Assembly: GCA_019192445.1 (NCBI GenBank)
Contig: JAHCMK010000004.1
Coordinates: forward strand, 186,001 to 250,000
DNA: 64,000 nucleotides
Reading direction: 5' to 3'
Source: Oceanococcus sp. HetDA_MAG_MS8
GTDB lineage: Bacteria > Pseudomonadota > Gammaproteobacteria > Nevskiales > Oceanococcaceae
The position numbers were made by a program, and so were the translations under genes. Shown one piece after another: positions 8,809-16,274 of this stretch; the first letter of the stretch is position 1; every line of letters starts with the position of its first letter. The notes beneath the pieces are model-generated. The model was not told where the DNA came from, did not search any database, and worked only from the letters and a program-made list of their open reading frames with translations.

Positions 8809-10371
8809 ATGCCCACCTACGACCGCCGCAGTTTTTTGCAGCTGAGTGGCCAAGGCCTAGGGCTCAGCGCCTTTGCCACGCTGTTGCCGAGCTGTGGAGG
8901 CGACGACAGTTCGGGTTCTGAGGCCCCAGCGCCCTCGCCAACCCCCACACCTGACCCCGGCCCACAGGCTGTTCTGCCAGCTCCTGCCCCTGAGGTGCTC
9001 ATGCTCAAGCGCACCAGCTTTGGCCCCAGTAAGGCGAGCCATGCTGAGATCCAGGCCTTAGGAATACCGGGCTACCTGGAACAACAGCTCAATCCGCAGA
9101 GTATCGACACGACAGCACTCGAAAACACGGTTGCGCAGCGCTACCCGCGTACCCTACAAAGCATTCCAGTACAGCGCGCCGGCTTTCCGGATAACCAGCA
9201 GAGCACCATTGAGCAGTTATTGCAGGCGAGGCTGCTGCGCGCATTTACCTCCCCCGCCCAACTCTTAGAGACGATGGTGGAGTTCTGGCTAGACCATTTC
9301 AATGTAGACCTACGCAATGGGGTCGCATCGATTTTTCATGGCAGCTGGGAGCGCGACACCATACGCGCCCACACATTCGGCGCATTTCGAGACTTGCTGG
9401 GAGCAACAGCGCGGGCCCCTGCCATGCTCTACTACCTGGACAATTTCCTCAACGTAGCCTCCAGCCCCCAAGAAAACTACGCCCGCGAGCTGCTGGAGCT
9501 GCATACCTTAGGCGTGGATGGGGGCTACACCGAAACCGACATTAAAGAGGTAGCCCGCTGCTTCACAGGCTGGACACTAGATCGCGAAACTGGCCAATTT
9601 CGCTACCTGCCGGCCATCCATGACAATGGCAGTAAAGTCGTTCTAGGGCAGTTTATTCCCGCCGGCGGTGGCCAGAGCGACGTGGAAACTGTGCTCGACA
9701 TCTTGGCCACGCATCCAGCCACAGCACGCCATCTGGCCACCAAATTGTGCCGGCGCTACATTGGTGACACGCCGCCAATTGCAGCCATTGACGCCGTGGA
9801 GCAAAGCTTTGTCGCAACCAAGGGCGATATGCGGTCCTGCCTACGGACGCTGCTGCAATCCGCAGAGTTTGCTGGCTCAGCTGACCAAAAGTTCGCCAGG
9901 CCCATGGAGTTTTTGGGCCAGATGTGGCGCGCCATGCCTCCTGCGAGCGGCTTTCCTCAAGGCAACGATGCCCGGATTCTGCTCGCGCTCTTAGACCAAC
10001 TCGGTCAGGCTCCGTACTTCTGGCCCGCCCCGAACGGTTACCCAGATATCGCCAGCTATTGGGCCAGTACTAGCGGTCTGCTAAACCGCTGGCGGCAGTC
10101 TTTACTGCCAAATGTTCCGCAGTTCTCGAATCTTGTGGATGTGCAAGCCTTGCTGGGGGAGGCCCGCACCCAAGAAGACATGGTCATTCACCTGGAGGCT
10201 GGTCTGCTGTTTCGGTCTCTGAGTGACACCGACCGCGAGCTGGTGCTGAGCTATCTCCAAGAGCAAACCGGCTTTGCCTCCACTACCGAACTGCCAGCCT
10301 CGGCCATCTCCACGGTGGGCGGACTCACCGCCAGCCTGTTGATGAGCTCCGTGTACTTCCAACTGCGCTGA
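8809..10371 (+). CDS. DUF1800 family exported protein with Tat-like signal and lipobox
   Basis: 520 residues from ATG 8809, chosen because AGGA lies 8 bases upstream and because the true N-terminus carries a twin-arginine motif (DRRSFLQL) followed by a hydrophobic stretch and a LLPSC lipobox. A Pro/Thr/Asp-rich linker follows. The body carries family features such as FGPS near the N-terminus, ARELLELHTLGVDGGYTE and RCFTGWTLD. DUF1800 proteins have no established activity and are usually encoded beside DUF1501 proteins, as here. The product is predicted to be exported folded by Tat and lipid-anchored. Confidence 0.85.
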   Translation: MPTYDRRSFLQLSGQGLGLSAFATLLPSCGGDDSSGSEAPAPSPTPTPDPGPQAVLPAPAPEVLMLKRTSFGPSKASHAEIQALGIPGYLEQQLNPQSIDTTALENTVAQRYPRTLQSIPVQRAGFPDNQQSTIEQLLQARLLRAFTSPAQLLETMVEFWLDHFNVDLRNGVASIFHGSWERDTIRAHTFGAFRDLLGATARAPAMLYYLDNFLNVASSPQENYARELLELHTLGVDGGYTETDIKEVARCFTGWTLDRETGQFRYLPAIHDNGSKVVLGQFIPAGGGQSDVETVLDILATHPATARHLATKLCRRYIGDTPPIAAIDAVEQSFVATKGDMRSCLRTLLQSAEFAGSADQKFARPMEFLGQMWRAMPPASGFPQGNDARILLALLDQLGQAPYFWPAPNGYPDIASYWASTSGLLNRWRQSLLPNVPQFSNLVDVQALLGEARTQEDMVIHLEAGLLFRSLSDTDRELVLSYLQEQTGFASTTELPASAISTVGGLTASLLMSSVYFQLR

Positions 10372-10382
10372 GGGAGGACCCC

Positions 10383-11558
10383 ATGTCCCTAACCCGCCAC
10401 CATCTGCTGCACGGACGCTGGAAGTCGGATTCCGACCAAGCACCCGTACTGATCTGCATCTTCCAGCGCGGAGCTGCCGATGCTTTGAACAGCCTGGTTC
10501 CGTACCAGGATGACGATTACTATCACGCGCGCCCCACGCTCGCCCTGCCAGCGCCGCAGGGCAGCAGCCAGACCCTGGATGTGGACGGCTTTTTTGCCCT
10601 GCCCCAAGCCAGCGCCGGACTCAAAACCCTCTACGATCAGGGGCATTTGGCCTTAATCCCGGCCTGCGGACTACCGCATGGAAGTCGCTCGCACTTCGAC
10701 GCGCAAACCCTGGTGGAGTCCGGGGTTACTGACAAGACCCAGGTGGACCTGGGATGGTTAGGCCGCTACCTCCAAGCCACCGCTTCGCCGCACGACGCCC
10801 TGTTTCGCGCGACGGCCATCTCGGGTAGTGTGCCCCGCGCCCTACTGGGCGCACCGGACCCGCTGGCCGTGTCCAGCCTGGGCGACTTTGGCCTGGGCGA
10901 GTTAGGCGGCAGCCCCTACCAGGACCTATTGTCTGAGCTTTACGGCAGCAACACACCCTATAACCAGGAGGCGCAATCGGCACTCGGGGCCATGGATGTC
11001 CTAGCCATGGCTCAACCTGAACAATTCTTGCCAGACAATGGCGCCGACTATCCCGCAGGAGAGCTCGGCGGCAAGTTGCTGCAGGCTGCACAAATCATCA
11101 AGGCCAATATGGGAGCTGAAATCCTCTGCCTGGATGTCGGTGGCTGGGATCACCACGAAAACCAGGCCAACTTTTTGCCAGGCTCACTGCAAGGACTGGC
11201 GGACAGCCTGCTGGCCCTGCATACCGACCTGGGAACACGGATGCAGCGAGTTACTGTTCTGGTGATGACCGAGTTCGGCCGACGCGTAGCCGAGAACGGC
11301 TCGCGGGGGACTGACCACGGCAGCGCAGGACTGGTGTACGCCCTCGGCGCCGGCGTTCAGGGCGGCCAGATTCATGGGCGCTGGCCTGGGCTATCAGCCG
11401 CGAATTTACAAGATGGAGAAGACCTTGCCATCACCACCGACCTACGCAGCCTGCTCGTCCAAACTCTTTCACGACGACTGGGTTTCGCGAATGCCCTCAG
11501 CCTCTTTCCAGGGTTTACGGAGCCCGCCCAGCCGCCGCAGGTCATAGCGCCTAGCTGA
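10383..11558 (+). CDS. DUF1501 family protein
   Basis: 391 residues, ATG preceded by GGGAGGA and only 11 bases after the DUF1800 stop, so the two form an operon. The family core is visible: LICIFQRGAADALNSLVPY near the N-terminus, YHARPTLALP, the conserved DVGGWDHHENQ segment and a TEFGRRVAENGSRGTDHGS segment resembling the metal site of alkaline phosphatase/sulfatase-like proteins. Unlike many family members no twin-arginine or Sec signal is seen at the N-terminus, so export would need the DUF1800 partner or does not occur. Function unknown. Confidence 0.85.
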   Translation: MSLTRHHLLHGRWKSDSDQAPVLICIFQRGAADALNSLVPYQDDDYYHARPTLALPAPQGSSQTLDVDGFFALPQASAGLKTLYDQGHLALIPACGLPHGSRSHFDAQTLVESGVTDKTQVDLGWLGRYLQATASPHDALFRATAISGSVPRALLGAPDPLAVSSLGDFGLGELGGSPYQDLLSELYGSNTPYNQEAQSALGAMDVLAMAQPEQFLPDNGADYPAGELGGKLLQAAQIIKANMGAEILCLDVGGWDHHENQANFLPGSLQGLADSLLALHTDLGTRMQRVTVLVMTEFGRRVAENGSRGTDHGSAGLVYALGAGVQGGQIHGRWPGLSAANLQDGEDLAITTDLRSLLVQTLSRRLGFANALSLFPGFTEPAQPPQVIAPS

Positions 11559-11696
11559 AGAAGCCCCGAGCTCGGCCGCTTGGCTTTGAAGCCTATTCTT
11601 CCTCGCAACACAGCTTTACATAGGACGCTTTAAATAGAGGCGCGTTAAGGCTGCTGACGACAAGCCCAGCCTAGGACCCGCTGAGCAAAAACCATG

Positions 11697-11724
11697 TTGC
11701 AAATGAAAATCGTTCTTGTATGCT
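11697..11724 (+). promoter_or_regulatory. Sigma-70-like promoter overlapped by a Fur-box-like operator
   Basis: TTGCAA (11697-11702) and TATGCT (11719-11724) are spaced by 16 bases. Bases 11699-11717 match the 19-bp Fur consensus at 13 of 19 positions (GcaAATGAaAATCgTTcTt), covering the whole promoter spacer, where a repressor would block polymerase. It is 86 bases upstream of the collagen-like lipoprotein ATG. The match was made by eye; no background score was computed. Downstream imelysin-like and TonB-receptor genes agree with iron control. Confidence 0.6.
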
Positions 11725-11809
11725 CTTGCATCTAGAGTGTGATGAAGCCCGTACAAACGAGTTGATGTCGCCTCTGTTTTGCAAATCAAAGCGCAAGGAG
11801 CAGCTCTTA

Positions 11810-13345
11810 ATGCATAGACAGTTTTTGTTTGCCGCACTCACGGTAAGCGTGTTGGGATTGACCGCCTGTGATGGTGATGACGGCGCAGTAGGAGCTCAGG
11901 GCCCGGTCGGACCAGCAGGCCCTGCGGGCGCTGATGGCACAGCAGCATCCGCTGCGGATGTCACAGTCGCAGCGGACCGCGTGACCACATCGGCCAATGA
12001 CTTACGTGGGCTGACCTATGCGCGGGTCGCCCCGCATGCCAACAAGCTATATGCCTCTGGTCATGTGGGTACCGCTGATGATTCCCGACAAGTCGTGGTT
12101 GCTCGCCTGTTCGCCGATGGCAGCCCTGACACCAGCTTCGGCGCGGATGGCTTCGTTGAGTTGGAAGCCACCGCCACCCAAGGCAGTGGTGACGAATTCT
12201 CTTACGGAGTTGCGGAGCTGCAAGGCGGTGACGTGGTTGTGGTCGCGCATGCCCTGGACGCCGATGGTGGACAGTCGGTTTATTTGTTCCGACTGAACTC
12301 TGATGGGGAGCAAGTTGCTGGATGGGGCGATGCTCAAGGCAAAGTCGAAGTTGTCTTTGGTTACCCCAATTCCGCTAACGGAGACTTCCCCGGCGCCCCA
12401 GCAACCCTCCCTGAAGACATCGCCTGGGACGTGCTAGTTGACCGCAGCACTACAACAGATCGTGTTGTGGTCTTTGGCCAAGGCTCGGCCAATGACGGAA
12501 CCCGCACCGATCGCGATCGCTACGTGGCCAGAGTCAACATTACCGCCACCGGCGCTGAAGCAGACCCCAGCTTCAACAATGGGAACGCCTTCTCGTACAA
12601 CGCCACCGGAGTCCTCAACGACAGTGAGCGGCGTGGCCTGGTGGAAGCAGACGGCAAGATCATGTCCTCTGGATATACCGATTTAGGCGGCAGCCTGGAT
12701 AATCACATCTTCCAGATTCGTCTGAATGCAGACGGCAGCATTGACGAAACCTTTGGCGGCTTCAGCGATGAGGCGTCGATCCCTGCCCAGCCCGGCGTTG
12801 CCGTGTTCAACCCCTTCAAAGTCGACGGTGGCTATGCCGAAACCTATGGTGCCGTCTTCCAGCCCAGCACCGCCGCCTACGTGATTGTGGGCTACTGCGA
12901 AGCCACCTCACGAGACGCCACCGAGTCCACCTTGGGATACGAGGTATCGGTCGCTCAGGACATGTGCGCCTTCCGCGTCTCTAGCGGCACGGCGGCCAGT
13001 ATCGATATGAGCTTTGGCGATATGGGCACGGTCATTGTGCAATCTGAAAACCAGGGCTTCCCGACCAGCGAAGACCGTGGACGGCACATGGTCATGCTGC
13101 CGGATAATCGGGTCTTGATTGCCGGCCGTTACGGCGGCATCCCAGCTGCCTTTGTGCTCACCCCCGATGGCGTGCTCGATACCCGCGTTGATGGTGACGG
13201 CATTATCGAACTTGGAGGCTCCAGCGTGAACAGTCAGTTCTTCGGAATTGCTCTGTCTCCTGATGGTCGACGCGTCGCGCTGTCGACCAATACCAGCGAT
13301 GCTGGAGCGCGCGTCGTCGTACTCAAAATCGGCCTAGATTCCTGA
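11810..13345 (+). CDS. Collagen-like lipoprotein with delta-60 beta-propeller repeats
   Basis: 511 residues from ATG 11810, which has AAGGAG 9 bases upstream (longer in-frame starts lack this and precede the signal peptide). The signal peptide ends in LTAC (Cys20). Right after it come about eight Gly-X-Y triplets (GDD GAV GAQ GPV GPA GPA GAD GTA), a short collagen-like stalk. The rest has repeated delta-60 type units such as LFADGSPDTSFGADG, LNADGSIDETFGG and LTPDGVLDT, expected to form a beta-propeller. Probably a surface or periplasmic lipoprotein; ligand unknown. It is the first gene behind the Fur-like promoter and is followed by a strong terminator. Confidence 0.82.
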   Translation: MHRQFLFAALTVSVLGLTACDGDDGAVGAQGPVGPAGPAGADGTAASAADVTVAADRVTTSANDLRGLTYARVAPHANKLYASGHVGTADDSRQVVVARLFADGSPDTSFGADGFVELEATATQGSGDEFSYGVAELQGGDVVVVAHALDADGGQSVYLFRLNSDGEQVAGWGDAQGKVEVVFGYPNSANGDFPGAPATLPEDIAWDVLVDRSTTTDRVVVFGQGSANDGTRTDRDRYVARVNITATGAEADPSFNNGNAFSYNATGVLNDSERRGLVEADGKIMSSGYTDLGGSLDNHIFQIRLNADGSIDETFGGFSDEASIPAQPGVAVFNPFKVDGGYAETYGAVFQPSTAAYVIVGYCEATSRDATESTLGYEVSVAQDMCAFRVSSGTAASIDMSFGDMGTVIVQSENQGFPTSEDRGRHMVMLPDNRVLIAGRYGGIPAAFVLTPDGVLDTRVDGDGIIELGGSSVNSQFFGIALSPDGRRVALSTNTSDAGARVVVLKIGLDS

Positions 13346-13360
13346 TCGTCTTGGCCAGAT

Positions 13361-13394
13361 ACAGTGGTGCAACCATGGGTTGCACCACTGTTTT
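13361..13394 (+). terminator. Strong Rho-independent terminator
   Basis: A perfect 14-bp stem (ACAGTGGTGCAACC paired with its complement) with a 3-base loop is followed by TTTTAT. It lies 16 bases after the stop of the delta-60 lipoprotein gene and should end most transcripts from the Fur-like promoter. Confidence 0.9.
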
Positions 13395-13496
13395 ATCTCT
13401 GCCGCCTAAAATGCGGCTCAGCTTATTGATTTCTGCACGCAATCACAGCTGAATCCACACCGCCTGCATCCTTAGAACTCTTCCGTGGAGTCCCCC

Positions 13497-14810
13497 ATGT
13501 CCTACCAAACCCCACCGTCGCTGGAAGCTTGTCCTGCGCTGCGTACCACAATCTATGCGGCGCTCCTCACTTTGACTGTGGCCTGCGGTGGTGGCGGTGG
13601 AGGCTCTTCGGCGGCAGACCCAGACCCCACAGCTGCACCGACACCCACGACCTCACCCACGCCTGCCCCGGGCGACGGTGGCGAGCAGCCCGTAGAAGGC
13701 GATGCTGCCCGTCGGGCCGTGCTCAGCGACATCGGTAGCAACATTGTGTTGCCAGCACTGCGCGACTTCGAACAGCAGGCGCTCGCTTTGCAAACTGCTG
13801 TTGCGGGCCTTGCCGCCAGCCCCGGTGACGCAACTGCCATAGCAAGTGCACGTGCTGCCTGGGTAGCGGCTATGGCGAGTTGGCAGCGCAATGAGGTCTA
13901 CCAGGTCGGCCCTGCGGGGCGCTCCAGCAACCCCGATGCTGTGGCTGGCGGTCAGGACTTCCGCGACCTCATATATTCCTGGCCCTTCACCTTGGATCGT
14001 TGCGGCATTGAAGGCGCTGCCCTGAATGGCAGTGCTGTCACCGCGGCAACCCCCGTCAATCAGGTCGGTTTAGGGGCACTGGAGTACTTGCTGTACACCA
14101 ATGGCCCCGACGCGGATTGCCCAGATGCGCCAACCACCGCGCAGCGGGCAGCGCATGCTGCGCGCCTTGCCGATCGTTTGGTGGTTCTAGCGAGCGCCCT
14201 GCGCCAGCGTTGGGAGCCAGATGATGGCAATTTCCTGGCTCAGTGGAGCCGTGCCGGCCTGGATAGCGTCACCTACTCCGCCCCTCAAGACGCCCTGGAT
14301 GCGCTGTCCATAGCCTTGTTCCACGTGGAGAAGGTGAGCAAAGATCGCAAAACCGCTTTGCCTACCGGGATCCCGGTATCCGGGCTGGAGTGTTCAGACC
14401 CAGTAGCGTGTCCGGAATTTCTGGAGTCGCCGCTGTCGCAAACCTCTGGCGCTCACTTGCTGGTGAATATGCGGGCCTTCCGCGACATCTTCACCGGCGT
14501 TGATGGATCTATGGGGATCAACGACCTGCTCATTGGTGTTGGACGCCAAGACCTTGCCGATGACCTCATCACCGAACTCGACCTTGCCATCGATGCCATG
14601 GAAGCTATTGAGGCTGGAGCGGGTTTTGATGCCGCGGTCGCTGCGATTGATGACTCTACCGAGTGTGTCAACGCCTCGTCGAATGCTACAGGTTTGGCGC
14701 CCTGTGCCTTCCATGGACTGATCAAAAACGCCATGGATATCTTCCGTGCACCCATCGTATCGGCGCTTGGCCTGGCCATCCCCCAAGCCGCTGCTGGTGA
14801 CAACGACTAG
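13497..14810 (+). CDS. Imelysin-like (peptidase M75 family) lipoprotein
   Basis: 437 residues from ATG 13497 (GGAG 6 bases upstream; GTG 13485 also in frame). N-terminal signal with a LTVAC lipobox followed by a Gly-rich run and a Pro/Thr linker. The body is mostly helical and contains the segment NQVGLGALEYLLYTNGPD, which corresponds to the family GxHxxE region but has Gly where His is usual. The family (IrpA, ICMP) is iron-regulated and linked to iron uptake rather than proven proteolysis. It is the first of three closely packed genes (HTTM protein 22 bases later, then a TonB-dependent receptor). Confidence 0.82.
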   Translation: MSYQTPPSLEACPALRTTIYAALLTLTVACGGGGGGSSAADPDPTAAPTPTTSPTPAPGDGGEQPVEGDAARRAVLSDIGSNIVLPALRDFEQQALALQTAVAGLAASPGDATAIASARAAWVAAMASWQRNEVYQVGPAGRSSNPDAVAGGQDFRDLIYSWPFTLDRCGIEGAALNGSAVTAATPVNQVGLGALEYLLYTNGPDADCPDAPTTAQRAAHAARLADRLVVLASALRQRWEPDDGNFLAQWSRAGLDSVTYSAPQDALDALSIALFHVEKVSKDRKTALPTGIPVSGLECSDPVACPEFLESPLSQTSGAHLLVNMRAFRDIFTGVDGSMGINDLLIGVGRQDLADDLITELDLAIDAMEAIEAGAGFDAAVAAIDDSTECVNASSNATGLAPCAFHGLIKNAMDIFRAPIVSALGLAIPQAAAGDND

Positions 14811-14831
14811 TCTCAGACAGCCTCGTTACTG

Positions 14832-16274
14832 ATGCCCACAGCCCAGACCTTGCCTCGCTTACAGGAGTGGCGTGCCCAGGCCTATGCCTGGCTGATGGCA
14901 CCCCGCGATATCGCGGCGCTGGCGGTATTCCGTATGCTCATTGGCGGTCTAATGTGTGTGGGCGCGTTGCGCTTCATGCACAACGGCTGGATCGAGCGCA
15001 TGTATGTGGAGCCCGATTTCCACTTCAAATTCTGGGGCTTTGAGTGGGTGGTAGTCCCCCCTGCGCCCGGGCTTTATGCCCTGTACTGGGGGATTGCAGC
15101 AACGGCATTCTTAGTGGCCATCGGAGCCTTTTACCGCGTCAGCATTGTGGCCTTTTGGTGTTTGTTCACCTACGCGGAGCTGATGGATGTCACCACCTAC
15201 CTGAACCACTATTACTTCATCAGCCTGATTGCATTCATTCTGTGCTTCCTCTCCCCGCACAGAGCGTGGTCGGTAGATGCTTGGCGCAGGCCGGCGCTAC
15301 GGTCGGATACTTTGCCGGCCTGGCAAAGCTACTGGCTACGTTTTCAGGTCGGGCTACTCTACTTCTATGCGGGATGGGCTAAGTTTGAAACCGACTGGCT
15401 GCTGCATGCCCAGCCTCTGAACCTGTGGCTACCACCGCTGAGCGGACTGCCTCTGCTTGGACCCTTCCTCGAATACACGGCTGTGCATTTCGCCTTCTCC
15501 TGGTTCGCCTTTGTATTCGACACCACCATCATCGCTTTCATGCTCATCCGACGCACGCGGCCCTGGGCTTTCCTAGTGATACTGGTGTTTCATTTTTTCA
15601 CCCATTTGTTCTTCAACATTGGGCTATTTCCCTTCATCATGGTTTTCTCGGTGCTCATCTTCTTTGAGCCTAATTGGCCGCGAAGATGGCTGCGCCGCTT
15701 CCACAACCGCAAAGAAGCTACCTCCACTGCGGGGCATACACCCGCGGCTCTGATAGGGCGCAAGCCCTGGCCGCTGAGGCATACGCTGGCCGCCTGGGGC
15801 ATTGCCAGCTTCTGTCTCTTCCAGTTCGTGATGCCGCTACGGCATTGGCTCTATCCCGGAACCGTTCTTTGGCATGAGCAGGGTATGCGTTTCTCCTGGC
15901 GGGTGATGCTGCGCGAAAAATCAGGAACGCTGCAGTACCGCGTGGTACACGGGCCCGAGCGCAAGACTGTTTTGATCTCCCCAAACAGCTACCTCACCGA
16001 AGACCAGTATCGGGAAATGGCCGGTCAGCCCGATATGATCCTGCAACTGGCACACCACATCCGCGATGAGTTTCTCAGCAAAGGGCTGGGGCCGGTTGAG
16101 GTGTACGCAGACTCTAAAGTCTCGCTCAATGGGCGCAAAGCGCACCCCATGATTCGGCCTGGTGCCAACCTCGCCGAGGTGCAGAACACTCTCGCCATTG
16201 CGGATTGGATTACCCCAGCTCCTAGTGAAGCCCCTCCCTTGCAAAAACCCTTGAGGTTGATGGTTCAACGATGA
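14832..16274 (+). CDS. HTTM-domain (vitamin K-dependent carboxylase-like) membrane protein
   Basis: 480 residues with several hydrophobic segments in the first ~310 residues, then a hydrophilic C-terminal region. Near the start, DIAALAVFRMLIGGLMCVGALRF and later YFYAGWAKFETDWL and FHFFTHLFFNIGLFPF are typical of HTTM proteins, bacterial relatives of gamma-glutamyl carboxylase. Bacterial members have no settled reaction. The stop overlaps the start of the TonB-dependent receptor by four bases (ATGA), showing translational coupling. A role in handling an exported partner or iron ligand is inferred from the neighbours only. Confidence 0.82.
   Translation: MPTAQTLPRLQEWRAQAYAWLMAPRDIAALAVFRMLIGGLMCVGALRFMHNGWIERMYVEPDFHFKFWGFEWVVVPPAPGLYALYWGIAATAFLVAIGAFYRVSIVAFWCLFTYAELMDVTTYLNHYYFISLIAFILCFLSPHRAWSVDAWRRPALRSDTLPAWQSYWLRFQVGLLYFYAGWAKFETDWLLHAQPLNLWLPPLSGLPLLGPFLEYTAVHFAFSWFAFVFDTTIIAFMLIRRTRPWAFLVILVFHFFTHLFFNIGLFPFIMVFSVLIFFEPNWPRRWLRRFHNRKEATSTAGHTPAALIGRKPWPLRHTLAAWGIASFCLFQFVMPLRHWLYPGTVLWHEQGMRFSWRVMLREKSGTLQYRVVHGPERKTVLISPNSYLTEDQYREMAGQPDMILQLAHHIRDEFLSKGLGPVEVYADSKVSLNGRKAHPMIRPGANLAEVQNTLAIADWITPAPSEAPPLQKPLRLMVQR

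Noticed and set aside
14317-14332. parS-like TGTTCCACGTGGAGAA
   Set aside because: Only about 12 of 16 positions match, it lies inside the imelysin-like coding sequence, and CACGTG cores occur by chance; not a convincing ParB site.
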